Positions 30,903 to 39,175 of a stretch of DNA of 51,620 nt are shown here, piece by piece. The position numbers and the translations under genes were made by a program. The notes beneath the pieces are model-generated. The model made no database searches. It had not been told where the DNA came from and was given only the letters and a program-made list of their open reading frames with translations. Position 1 is the first letter of the stretch. Every line of letters begins with the position of its first letter. The DNA lies in IMG/VR virus record IMGVR_UViG_3300021233_000236, positions 1 to 51,620 of that record. One strand, given 5' to 3'. Origin of the DNA: a virus.

Positions 30903-31312
30903 GAATATTTTTTAACTAAATATTCAGCATATCTCTGGATTTCATCTTCATCCAAATAACAGTCAAACGGACCATCATCTTTTAATAATTTGATTAATTT
31001 TTTTCGAGTGATTTCGTAAGGTTTGAGATAATCAATTCCAAAATCATAAGCTATTTGTTTATTACTTCGCAAACCTTTAGTGTCAAAATATCTACCTGAT
31101 GGATGTTCAACTGCTACGTGTGTGTATTCGATTTTATCACCATCTAAGGGATACCCTTCTGGATTTGATAATATAAAAATTTTCCACCCTGTTAAATCGT
31201 GTAATTTAAGAGCTAGAGAAGCACAATTACCTTGTAAATAATCATCGTGGGTGTTATCATCATACACACTTTCATACAATAAAGCTAAATTTTTATAATC
31301 TAGATTTTTCAT
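30899..31312 (-). CDS. Possible papain/transglutaminase-like small protein (137 aa)
   Basis: Reading from ATG 31312, just after the portal stop codon. YLQGNCASLALKLHDLTG (about 24-41), then YTHVAVEHPSG and RYFDTKGL, gives a Cys...His...Asp order typical of papain-like, NlpC/P60 or transglutaminase-like folds: Cys29 at the start of a helix, and His and Asp on successive strands. The assignment is by pattern only; it could be a peptidase, an amidase or an inactive relative. Its end overlaps the stop of the convergent PAS gene by 4 nt. Confidence 0.6.
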   Translation of the reverse strand: MKNLDYKNLALLYESVYDDNTHDDYLQGNCASLALKLHDLTGWKIFILSNPEGYPLDGDKIEYTHVAVEHPSGRYFDTKGLRSNKQIAYDFGIDYLKPYEITRKKLIKLLKDDGPFDCYLDEDEIQRYAEYLVKKYS

Positions 31313-31313
31313 A

Positions 31314-33158
31314 TTAAACTTCTGCTTCAGGAGTTTCTGGTGCTTCTGCTGGTGGAGCTTCTTCACCAGCACCTAAATCTGCTTCCTCACCACCACCGAT
31401 TGTTGCGCCTGCACCACCGAAGTCTGGAGGCATACCGCCACCACCGCCACCACCTAAGCCACCCATATCACCACCTAAGCCACCCATATCACCACCTAAG
31501 CCACCCATATCACCTTCAGCTTGTTGTGCTGCGAGTTCTTTCCAGTTAGGTCCATTGGCTTTAATTTGTTCAATTTCGAACAAGAATTCTGCTTCATTTC
31601 TCAAGAAATGACGATTTGCTAAAATATCTGAATCTTTCCATTCCAAATATTTTTTCATTGCGAAAGTAGTGGATACGAATTCATTGGAAACAATATTATT
31701 AAATGTTTCGATTTTGAGATTGAGTTTTTGACTCTCTCTCATGTCGTAGAAATTCGTCGGAACATTGAATTCTATTCGAATATTATCTTCAAAAAGATCA
31801 TATTCTTCAAACATTCCTTTGAATTTGAGATGCGTGATGAATGCTCGTTTGATACCTTGTGCAAATCTTTGTTGCTGACGAATGATCATTTTCGCGAACT
31901 TGAGTTCTTCGCGAAGCATTTCCGTTCCATCATTATAACCCGTCTCATCATTCAGACGAGAAGTGGGAGTTTTCAAAGAACGATAAAGTTTCTTAATAAA
32001 CCAATCTAGAACATCGAGATTACCATCCGATGGTTGACCACCGAAAGTTTCCACGGTAGTTGCTTCTTGACCATGTCTTTTAGCGAACCAGAAAGAATCC
32101 AAAGTGGATTGGGGAGCATATTTTTTAACAATATCACCTTGGTCGATATCGAAAGTTTTTGTAGACCAATATTGACTTTGTAATTTTCTCAGATACGCTT
32201 CCGCTTGTGGAACTGGTAATCTACCAACATCCACGTTGAAAAGAAATCGGAGAGGAGCGTGAACCATTCTGTGAATGACCACAGAATCTTCAATCATCGA
32301 AAGCTGTCTATAAGCTCTACGGCAATTCTCGATGAAAGGAATAATGAAATCTTTGGTTTCATTGTATTGTCCGCTGTTTACATAGAGAACTTGATTCTTT
32401 TCAAATGGGATATATTCGTAGCGTTCGACTTTTTTGTTATCAACACTAGAAAAAATAGGCTTTTTGTAAATAAAAGCTTTGACCAACATTGTTTGAATAT
32501 TGTCATAGACAGGATCAAATTGATCAGCAGGGAGATTTTTAATAGCAACAACACCTTGTCTGATGTAGTCTTCTTTCAGAATCAATTCGAAAAACAGTTC
32601 ACCTTCGATAAGAAATTGTCGAAAATAATGCCATCCGTTGTCATCTAATTCCATCATGGAGACAAATTTGGAAAATTCTTTTTGTAAATCTTCTTTTTTT
32701 TCCGATTCCAAATCTGTATTACGGAAAGATAGAGTCACAATTTCACCATTTTCATCAACATTGATCGTCTCATCACAAATTTCATCTAAAGCGTCTGCCA
32801 CTTCAGAGAATGATGCGATCATGCGATAGTCTCTGAGACGACCTGGTTTTTCCTCCGAAGCTTGAGAATACATCAAATCCGTGAAGGATTTGTCTTGATA
32901 GATAGCAGAAAACGCTGTATTATTCCAGTCGTTATTAAGTGCTACAGAGTTCTTTGCAATCGCTTCTGGTCTACGAAGACCAATTTTTTGGAAATATTTA
33001 TATTTGGTGTTCTTCGCTTCGTCAGGAGTTTGTTCAATAAAGTTCCCACGATTCTTCAAATAGGATTGCATATTCCTATCAAAAGTGGAGCCTTTACCAT
33101 CGCTCCCTTGATATTGTTTGTTTGAAGATGGTGTTGTTGAACTGCCGATACCCGCCAT
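31314..33158 (-). CDS. gp20-like: Portal vertex protein, T4 gp20-like
   Basis: 614 aa, the dodecameric portal through which DNA is packaged and ejected. Conserved blocks include RDYRMIASFSEVADALDEICDETI (about 107-130), WHYFRQFLIEGELFFELIL, AIKNLPADQFDPVYDNI, RAYRQLSMIEDSVVIHRMVHAPLRFLFNVDVGRLP, and FAKRHGQEATTVETFGGQ ... LDWFIKKLYRSLKTPTSRL. The C-terminus is an unusual low-complexity tail with DMGGLGG repeats, a Gly run and an acidic Glu/Pro/Ala end. It starts the head gene series but is separated from gp21 by about 9.7 kb of neck, fibre and island genes, unlike T4. Confidence 0.95.
   Translation of the reverse strand: MAGIGSSTTPSSNKQYQGSDGKGSTFDRNMQSYLKNRGNFIEQTPDEAKNTKYKYFQKIGLRRPEAIAKNSVALNNDWNNTAFSAIYQDKSFTDLMYSQASEEKPGRLRDYRMIASFSEVADALDEICDETINVDENGEIVTLSFRNTDLESEKKEDLQKEFSKFVSMMELDDNGWHYFRQFLIEGELFFELILKEDYIRQGVVAIKNLPADQFDPVYDNIQTMLVKAFIYKKPIFSSVDNKKVERYEYIPFEKNQVLYVNSGQYNETKDFIIPFIENCRRAYRQLSMIEDSVVIHRMVHAPLRFLFNVDVGRLPVPQAEAYLRKLQSQYWSTKTFDIDQGDIVKKYAPQSTLDSFWFAKRHGQEATTVETFGGQPSDGNLDVLDWFIKKLYRSLKTPTSRLNDETGYNDGTEMLREELKFAKMIIRQQQRFAQGIKRAFITHLKFKGMFEEYDLFEDNIRIEFNVPTNFYDMRESQKLNLKIETFNNIVSNEFVSTTFAMKKYLEWKDSDILANRHFLRNEAEFLFEIEQIKANGPNWKELAAQQAEGDMGGLGGDMGGLGGDMGGLGGGGGGGMPPDFGGAGATIGGGEEADLGAGEEAPPAEAPETPEAEV
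31448..31510. repeat. Three perfect 21-bp tandem repeats in the portal gene
   Basis: Units at 31448-31468, 31469-31489 and 31490-31510 are identical and encode DMGGLGG units of the portal tail. In-frame slippage could change copy number. Confidence 0.95.
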
Positions 33159-33170
33159 ACTTATTATTTA
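33159..33170 (-). promoter_or_regulatory. TAAATA motif, 6 nt before ATG of the portal gene
   Basis: TAAATA at 33170-33165, spacer ATAAGT, ATG at 33158. Confidence 0.65.
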
Positions 33171-33209
33171 AGGAGATTTGTCAATTATTCAATTAAATAT
33201 CGTTCGGAT

Positions 33210-33220
33210 AATATTATTTA
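33210..33220 (-). promoter_or_regulatory. Orphan TAAATA motif without a start codon
   Basis: TAAATA at 33220-33215 with spacer ATATT is followed by ATC instead of ATG, and no gene follows in frame. It may be a second promoter for the portal transcript (about 57 nt upstream of its ATG) or a relic. Confidence 0.4.
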
Positions 33221-33234
33221 TCTCAAAATGTTTT

Positions 33235-35175
33235 TTATGGTTTAGTGAATCCCGATAAATCAATTTCTGTTAATTGATAACCGCCACCAAGAGTTGTCAT
33301 CATTTCATTCAACTTAACTTTTTGATTTCCTATGGAAGTTCCAGAACCAGCACCACCGAAAGTCCAAACAGTGAGAATAACGGGTTCATTGTTGATAATA
33401 ATGATTGCTGGATTACCAGAATCTCCCGCTATTTTAGCTTCATAAAATTCCAATCTCTTGGAATCTATTGGAGCAGAAAATCCTGAATATGTATTTTCCG
33501 ATGTCCAGTCTGTGACTAGAGCTTTTTCCTCTTGGTCTAAAGTCAATGCTGGTATTCTAGGGGAGAATGATGTGATGTATTCAGCCCAATTATTTGGTAA
33601 AACTTTCGCAAATGATATTTCAGAAGGAACATCCGAATCCAATAATCCAACAGTCAAATCTGGATAATATGGTGTGTAATCAGGATGAGTAATTTTACTA
33701 ATCATCGTTCTGGTGATTACATTATTATTAACATCGACAAATCTTATTTGAGCATTGGTAGGAATTTGATAATGAGCAGCAAAAATAATGTGTCTAGGAC
33801 TAATAAGAGTCCCAGCATAATTATTAACACCAGAGCTATTCCATGGGCTTATACATGTCAGAACTTTCGGCAAATCAGCACACCAAGCACTAAGATTTCT
33901 AGTGTAAATACCTGATGTGTGATTTCTGACTGTATATAAACTCAAAGCAGATGTTGGACTTTTATTTACAAGTCTGGTATCGACACCTGAAATAACTTGT
34001 TCATTCAAATATATTGGAGTTGGTAGAGGTGGTGGTGTCGTGCTTACTGGTGGTGTCGTGCTTACAATTGGTGTGAAATTTTGATTATCAATTACTGACA
34101 AATTGATACTTTCAGTCCAAGCAACTTTGTTTGCCGTTATGAACTTAAATTCACCGCTCAAATTTTCAAAATAATTGAATGGGAAAGTTATAGTTGCAAT
34201 ATTATCGCTAAAGATTGTCACTAAATCATTCGGTATTCTATAAGCAAAAATCGCAGGAGATTTAGAAGTTTCGACTTTTTCTAAAATAAGTTTTGAAATA
34301 TTACCACCACTGAGATACCAAGAATTGTCGTAATTGAATCTTTTTCCGTAAAAAGTGAATGTTTTTTCATTTAGATTTTCAAGACTAATAGCTGTATGTG
34401 GATTACCGTTAACGAAATAATTAGTGAATTCTGGATAAGCACTAATTGAAACGGTTTCACTTTGAACACCATCTAATTTTATTTTATCATAATCATTTAC
34501 ATCACAGAAACGATTCGATACGGGAAGAGCATGGAAATTTGATTCTATGACATAAATTGGTTTTTGTGTCTGTTCGTGATCCTTGAACAACCATCCTTTG
34601 ACAGTGAATGAAGTAGATGCAGAAATTCTCCATTTCACATCTGGCGATAAGTCTTTAGGATTGTCGTAAGAAATATCACCCGACCATTGTATTTCGCTTC
34701 TGATTTCGTCGATAAAAGGCATATCAAATTTCTCTGGAATTTTCCAAGAAACGATGATATATGGGTTACAATTAACTACAAAATTCTGAATAATTTGATC
34801 CAGATCCTCCTTAAAATAACAGATGATATTTACATCCAGAGTAAGATTGACAGGAATTGGTGTTGGGATTTTGGATAATCTATTCGTAGCATCTAATTGC
34901 TTTCTATATAAAAATTGATCTTTGTTTTGAATTCTCGATGAATCACGGGATAAGCCAGTTTGCTCGATAGTGACAACGGGCAAAGTCAAAGACTTCGCCT
35001 TATCACTCAAGTCGAATAGAACACGATGTTTTGGTCCATTCACATAACGAACTTCAATTTTTTCCTTTGCTTGTCTTGTTTTTGTATCATAACGATACAC
35101 GAAAGCATCATCAAATGCTGCTACAAACAGATTGAGGAGGTTGGAATTTTCGAAAAAGTAACTATAATCCTTCAC
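33235..35175 (-). CDS. gp15-like tail sheath stabiliser fused to a trypsin-like serine protease
   Basis: 646 aa. Residues 1-200 have the T4 gp15 layout: an N-terminal helix (FENSNLLNLFVAAFDDAFVYRYD), KIEVRYVNGPKHRVLF, PVVTIEQTG, PIPVNLTLDVNIICYFKEDLDQIIQNFVVNCNPYIIVSW and the closing strand WRISASTSFTVKGWLF. About 205-365 looks like one or two Ig/IPT-type domains, then a Thr/Pro linker (372-387). The C-terminal part (about 415-625) has a chymotrypsin-fold triad: His468 in FAAHYQ after GTLISPRHII, Asp506 in PDLTVGLLD, and Ser586 in GDSGNP. The expected substrate and target are unknown. The start is GTG 35175, six nt after a TAAGTA variant of the motif. gp15 terminates the contractile tail under the neck. 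Confidence 0.78.
   Translation of the reverse strand: MKDYSYFFENSNLLNLFVAAFDDAFVYRYDTKTRQAKEKIEVRYVNGPKHRVLFDLSDKAKSLTLPVVTIEQTGLSRDSSRIQNKDQFLYRKQLDATNRLSKIPTPIPVNLTLDVNIICYFKEDLDQIIQNFVVNCNPYIIVSWKIPEKFDMPFIDEIRSEIQWSGDISYDNPKDLSPDVKWRISASTSFTVKGWLFKDHEQTQKPIYVIESNFHALPVSNRFCDVNDYDKIKLDGVQSETVSISAYPEFTNYFVNGNPHTAISLENLNEKTFTFYGKRFNYDNSWYLSGGNISKLILEKVETSKSPAIFAYRIPNDLVTIFSDNIATITFPFNYFENLSGEFKFITANKVAWTESINLSVIDNQNFTPIVSTTPPVSTTPPPLPTPIYLNEQVISGVDTRLVNKSPTSALSLYTVRNHTSGIYTRNLSAWCADLPKVLTCISPWNSSGVNNYAGTLISPRHIIFAAHYQIPTNAQIRFVDVNNNVITRTMISKITHPDYTPYYPDLTVGLLDSDVPSEISFAKVLPNNWAEYITSFSPRIPALTLDQEEKALVTDWTSENTYSGFSAPIDSKRLEFYEAKIAGDSGNPAIIIINNEPVILTVWTFGGAGSGTSIGNQKVKLNEMMTTLGGGYQLTEIDLSGFTKP
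34031..34066. repeat. Two 18-bp tandem repeats encoding the Thr/Pro linker
   Basis: Units 34031-34048 and 34049-34066 differ at one base and encode VSTTPP twice, at the junction between tail and protease parts. Confidence 0.85.
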
Positions 35176-35187
35176 TCATATTACTTA
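35176..35187 (-). promoter_or_regulatory. TAAGTA variant motif, 6 nt before a GTG start
   Basis: TAAGTA at 35187-35182, spacer ATATGA, GTG at 35175. The ATG within the spacer is out of frame and soon stops. Confidence 0.5.
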
Positions 35188-35188
35188 A

Positions 35189-36331
35189 TCAAAAATTTCC
35201 AAATCCAATTGCTCTTTCTTGCTTCTTCAGAGGTGAATCGAATTCTTCAACGTTGAAGATGTCACACAATGCCGTTTCTTCTTCAAAAGTATGATTGATA
35301 CCGCAATGTTTTGCCAATCTATTGGCGAATTTTGCGGAGAGTTTGCCAAAATTATGTGATAAATGTAATCTACCCTTACGCAATAGAGCAGTATCAATTG
35401 ATTTGATATCAGCATTCATAGTGGCAATGACTTTAATTTTCAACGCATCTTTCAAAAATCCGTCAGTCAAATTCAATAAATTCGTTGTAGCAGAGCTTCT
35501 CTCATTACACAAAATCTGTTCAGCATCTTCGACAATCAAAGTGCATCCTTGATTTTGTAACATGAAGGATACAAAACTCGGCTCTGCGATAATATTAACC
35601 ATAGATGGTGGAACATAAATAACATCATTTTCAAATTTTGTTATCATGTTTTTGATAAAGTTGGTCTTCCCACACCCAGGGGGTCCGTAAAATACCATCA
35701 GATTATTCGATTTCTCATCGGAAAATTTAATAATTTTTTCATATGGGAAATCATCACCATAATACAAAGAATACTCACCATCTTTAATTTCAATATTATT
35801 GAATGTGGTTTTTTGTTTATACAATCCTTGAGCATTCTGAGCAATCATGTAGAAATTCTTTTCCGAATCAGGGATAAATAAAACATTCATTTCCACCAAC
35901 TCGTCTATGAATTTGTGAATATTATCACGATTTTCAATCAAAGGGCAGAATGATATGGATATTACACCGCTTTCCAAACCAACGAAGCCATCTTCCTCAT
36001 CATTCTCTTTATCAACTTTATTCTCTGGTAGTCCAAAATTACAGCGAACCATCAAATATAAAGAATCATTGAAATAATAACCAGATTTAAAATCGTTGAT
36101 TTTATATTGCTGTGTCACATCAAAATTCCATTTTCTGAAAAAATCTTGAATATCATTCAGTCTTCTAGCATCTATCAGGTAATCATCTAGGACAATAGTA
36201 TTGAGGGAGATGTTCCCAAATTTCTGTTCAAATTCTTGGGGATAATCGGAAAAATTTTTAAACGATCCTACGGAATTTACCCAATAAGTTTTTTCTAGTG
36301 CTTTTTTAATTGTCTCTTTTAATTTGCTCAT
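35189..36331 (-). CDS. AAA ATPase, BCS1-like
   Basis: 380 aa. The C-terminal half is an AAA module: Walker A GPPGCGKTN (216-224), Walker B LIVEDAE (265-271), sensor-1 IATMN (302-306), and an arginine-finger-like LLRKGR (316-321) as in BCS1/AAA proteins. The N-terminal 200 residues are specific, with FRKWNFDVTQ and a strand-rich block FNDSLYLMVRCNFG. In phages such proteins are annotated BCS1-like, and a chaperone or remodelling role is assumed. It follows the helicase by 1 nt (TAATATG), so the two are coexpressed. Confidence 0.85.
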   Translation of the reverse strand: MSKLKETIKKALEKTYWVNSVGSFKNFSDYPQEFEQKFGNISLNTIVLDDYLIDARRLNDIQDFFRKWNFDVTQQYKINDFKSGYYFNDSLYLMVRCNFGLPENKVDKENDEEDGFVGLESGVISISFCPLIENRDNIHKFIDELVEMNVLFIPDSEKNFYMIAQNAQGLYKQKTTFNNIEIKDGEYSLYYGDDFPYEKIIKFSDEKSNNLMVFYGPPGCGKTNFIKNMITKFENDVIYVPPSMVNIIAEPSFVSFMLQNQGCTLIVEDAEQILCNERSSATTNLLNLTDGFLKDALKIKVIATMNADIKSIDTALLRKGRLHLSHNFGKLSAKFANRLAKHCGINHTFEEETALCDIFNVEEFDSPLKKQERAIGFGNF

Positions 36332-36332
36332 A

Positions 36333-37958
36333 TTAATTAAATCTGTCTAGGAAGAACTTCGGAAGCTTCTTCTTGTTTCTATTAATAGCATCAAAAATGC
36401 TCCCGTCAAGTATGTAAGTTTCACACCAGTCATCATGGGCGCGAACACTGCGACCGCAAGCCTGAAGCAGAGTCTTCAACATCGCATTCCCATACCATTC
36501 TTTATCAATTTTCATCAGCTTCTCCACCCGAACATCTTTTGTTGGTAGCCAAGGTGCTTTAAGAATAATCTGGAAACGAGATAAATCACCTTTCAAATCC
36601 ACACCATAAGTCATGGAAGGGGACACTAGAATCGTGGGTTCTTTGGATGCTTCATGAATTTCAAGAAGCTGCTCATTGTTCACTCCCGCTTCTCTACAGA
36701 GCAATCGAGGAGAATTAATATTTTCCCGAATGTAATCTGCGAGATATTGAGTGTGGGTATGGATAATACCTTTTTCATCAGCATGGTGTTCCATGATTCC
36801 TTTAATTTGTTTAATCAAAGTTGGAAGCATTGATTTCAAATTTTGAAAATTTAATTTCTGTTTCGCCATGATATGAATCGGAGATTTTTCAGGATCAAAA
36901 TCCGTTCCAATGTGAATATATTCATAGTCCTTAATACCGAGAGAATCACAATAAGCATTCGGATCAATAATCGTAGCAGAGAGGATGACTACTTTTTCAG
37001 CATATTGAAAAAGATATTTCGAAAGAACATCGACTTTCAATGGGATGAATCGGATACCATTCTCCAATCTCTCCACAATATAATCACTATCATAGAAAGT
37101 ATCAATCAACAATTCCAAAGAATTTTGAAGATTTGTAAGCTTAGTATATTCCTGTTTCTTTTTATTGAAAGTGATGATGTCTTTTTTATTACTATTATCA
37201 GCGAACCAATTTTTATATTCTTCAACTGAATTCTTCACACTTTCTGCTACTTTACTCACCCATGCCAACACTTTAGTCTTATTCTTATCATCGTTTGGAA
37301 ATGGCGTGACCAGCGTTTGAGTCTTCATAAGAAATGGAATGTCCACTTCACATGTGAATTGACCGACCAATTGCTCTTCTAATTCCGAGCCTTCGTCGCA
37401 AACAATAATTTGTCTTTTCTTGAGATGATTGGGTAGAGAGAAGAACATACTGTAATTCAAAGCAGAAAATTTTGAAGTGAGCATGTTATTACGAGAGTTG
37501 TAATAAGGACAACGATTTGCTTTCCAACATTCATTTTTCTGGTTTGCGACATAGATGCAAGGTGCGACATCGACTGACAGTGTATCATCAACATCACATT
37601 GGTAATTACTCTTACCCTTCAAGACTCCCGTTTCATTGAAAGTATTTTGATATTGATCTTGAAGAGACTTGGTAATCGTTAAAGAGTAACAACCAAACGG
37701 TTCGAAATCGGCAACCAATTCCGCACCGTTTTCAGCAAAAACGCTGTAATTTTTAACGATTCGTTCAAATTCTACAGGCACATCTCTAGATACATTACCA
37801 AGAGTTTTAGCCAAGTGTGTCTTACCGACACCAGTATCAGCATGAACAATTACAAATTTTTTACCATTCTCAAATGCTTTTTCAATAGCATTAAGAGCTT
37901 TAGCTTGTTTATCACGAGGGTTGAATCCCTCTGGAAAGTTTAGTATTAGATTACGCAT
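36333..37958 (-). CDS. DinG/XPD-like superfamily 2 helicase with Fe-S cysteines
   Basis: 541 aa. Walker A is HADTGVGKTH (39-48). Four cysteines, 121, 134, 144 and 150, lie between motif I and motif II as in XPD/DinG enzymes that carry a 4Fe-4S cluster. Motif II is DEGS (188-191), a variant of DEAH. Motif V-VI is recognisable in SPSMTYGVDLKGD and LLQACGRSVRAHDD. These enzymes unwind DNA 5' to 3'. It probably takes part in replication or recombination; it is not T4 Dda or UvsW. It has its own promoter at 38005-38032. Confidence 0.9.
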   Translation of the reverse strand: MRNLILNFPEGFNPRDKQAKALNAIEKAFENGKKFVIVHADTGVGKTHLAKTLGNVSRDVPVEFERIVKNYSVFAENGAELVADFEPFGCYSLTITKSLQDQYQNTFNETGVLKGKSNYQCDVDDTLSVDVAPCIYVANQKNECWKANRCPYYNSRNNMLTSKFSALNYSMFFSLPNHLKKRQIIVCDEGSELEEQLVGQFTCEVDIPFLMKTQTLVTPFPNDDKNKTKVLAWVSKVAESVKNSVEEYKNWFADNSNKKDIITFNKKKQEYTKLTNLQNSLELLIDTFYDSDYIVERLENGIRFIPLKVDVLSKYLFQYAEKVVILSATIIDPNAYCDSLGIKDYEYIHIGTDFDPEKSPIHIMAKQKLNFQNLKSMLPTLIKQIKGIMEHHADEKGIIHTHTQYLADYIRENINSPRLLCREAGVNNEQLLEIHEASKEPTILVSPSMTYGVDLKGDLSRFQIILKAPWLPTKDVRVEKLMKIDKEWYGNAMLKTLLQACGRSVRAHDDWCETYILDGSIFDAINRNKKKLPKFFLDRFN

Positions 37959-38004
37959 TTTTTAAGATTCCAAATTCAATATCAAAAAAATATTTGATAT
38001 GGAA

Positions 38005-38032
38005 ATCTTACCACGTAATTTTAGGATGTCAA
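38005..38032 (-). promoter_or_regulatory. Candidate sigma70-type promoter of the helicase-AAA operon
   Basis: TTGACA (38032-38027), 16-bp spacer ending TTACGTGG, TAAGAT (38010-38005). The best-looking early promoter in the window; the leader would be about 40 nt. Its -35 overlaps the stop of the upstream gene. Confidence 0.6.
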
Positions 38033-38350
38033 TACATAAAGGTAATTATCAAAAAATTTGGATGAATCTGACTTATTAATCGCTTTCATTTTCCAATATA
38101 CTTCCTCGGTTCTTGGACAGAACGCACTCAAAGAATAATCGAAAATATATCCATTTTGAGTTTTTTTAATATCATATGGGTATGATATCTCCCATTCTTT
38201 TATTTGAGATTCTTCATCAATTTTGAATCGAATAAAATTTTGTTTGGTATTAAACATCTGGATTTTTCCAGATTTTATATTTTTATTATTCAAAACAAAT
38301 TTCACATCGGTGAATATGATTCTTTTTAAAAATTTTTCTATTTTATCCAT
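38021..38350 (-). CDS. Hypothetical protein (109 aa)
   Basis: A basic protein with alternating beta strands (IIFTDVKFVLNNKN, KIQMFNTKQNFIRFKI, EWEISYPYDI). It has no recognised family. It overlaps the upstream SH3-like gene by 13 nt and ends at the helicase promoter. Confidence 0.65.
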   Translation of the reverse strand: MDKIEKFLKRIIFTDVKFVLNNKNIKSGKIQMFNTKQNFIRFKIDEESQIKEWEISYPYDIKKTQNGYIFDYSLSAFCPRTEEVYWKMKAINKSDSSKFFDNYLYVLTS

Positions 38351-38754
38351 GTTTCCAATGTTAAATCTAAATCCATATAGCGCATTTTTTCTTGGGGGCT
38401 AAGAGTCATAATATTTTCGTTGAAATATTCCCAAAAATTATCATCTGCTGGTATTTTCTGCATCAGATAACATTCATCCATATTCACGTTTCTATAATCC
38501 TGCATCATGATATCCCAAGTAACAACAAGATTATGTTTGCGCTCATCAACTTTTTTCGGGACAAAAGACCCGCTATAATTGAGAACCCTTAGACCATTCT
38601 CTGAGCGTAAAATATCCATGCTATTAGTGCATAACATTTGTCTCAGAAGAGGTCTTCCAAATGCGCGTTCAGGTCTTCTACGAACTATTAGAATGTCACA
38701 TACGTGACGATTCAACATTCGTTGCAACCCCAATTTAGTTATCTTTTGAAGCAT
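38338..38754 (-). CDS. SH3 beta-barrel (WYL_2/DUF2693-like) protein
   Basis: 138 aa. The block ILIVRRRPERAFGRPLLRQMLCTNSMDILRSENG (21-54) resembles the phage 'SH3 beta-barrel fold' family (…MLCTxxxDIL…). A second conserved region, NLVVTWDIMMQDYRNVNMDECYLM, follows. Function is unknown, though the family may bind DNA. The first 20 nt overlap the GroES gene; a start at the second Met (38721) is possible. Confidence 0.65.
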   Translation of the reverse strand: MLQKITKLGLQRMLNRHVCDILIVRRRPERAFGRPLLRQMLCTNSMDILRSENGLRVLNYSGSFVPKKVDERKHNLVVTWDIMMQDYRNVNMDECYLMQKIPADDNFWEYFNENIMTLSPQEKMRYMDLDLTLETWIK

Positions 38755-39154
38755 TTACTTCACAAACGCCAAACATGCGCTGCTCATTCAAGAACAATCC
38801 GTTCTTCACTTTTCCATGCCCAGTAACTTCCAAGTTGGTAATCGGAATCCCCATATTATTCGGGAATACCACGATATCACCAACTTCAGTATATCGAACA
38901 TTCGGTCCTTTCAAGATAACTTTACCTTTTCGCCATGCGTTATGGACTTGGGCTACTGGGATAGCAATCCCACCACGTAAAATATAGTCACCAGTTTCTT
39001 CACCTGAAACAAGATCACAATATTCGAGAAGCATCACATCGTCGAACAATTTAGACAACTTATAATCATCCAAGCCGAAGTCACTAGGGAGCGAGCTATC
39101 AGCCAAGTCGATATGTGATTTTTGAGGAGCTAATACATCAATAGATACAGACAT
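38735..39154 (-). CDS. gp31-like: GroES-like co-chaperonin, T4 gp31-like
   Basis: 139 aa. The chaperonin-10 layout is visible: a mobile-loop-containing N-terminal part (GDYILRGGIAIPVA), WRKGKVILKGPNV, then the barrel strand YTEVGDIVVFPNNMGIPI and the closing FLNEQRMFGVCEV. T4 gp31 replaces host GroES with GroEL so that gp23 folds. That is consistent with the gp23-like capsid protein here. The TAAATA motif lies exactly 5 nt before the ATG. Confidence 0.8.
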   Translation of the reverse strand: MSVSIDVLAPQKSHIDLADSSLPSDFGLDDYKLSKLFDDVMLLEYCDLVSGEETGDYILRGGIAIPVAQVHNAWRKGKVILKGPNVRYTEVGDIVVFPNNMGIPITNLEVTGHGKVKNGLFLNEQRMFGVCEVNASKDN

Positions 39155-39165
39155 GTAAATATTTA
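39155..39165 (-). promoter_or_regulatory. TAAATA motif, 5 nt before ATG of the GroES gene
   Basis: TAAATA at 39165-39160, spacer TTTAC, ATG at 39154. Confidence 0.6.
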
Positions 39166-39175
39166 CTATGATATT

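Noticed and set aside
31448-31510. Regular 21-bp repeats, considered as a CRISPR-like or regulatory array
   Set aside because: They have no spacers and are in frame within the portal gene, encoding Gly-rich units.
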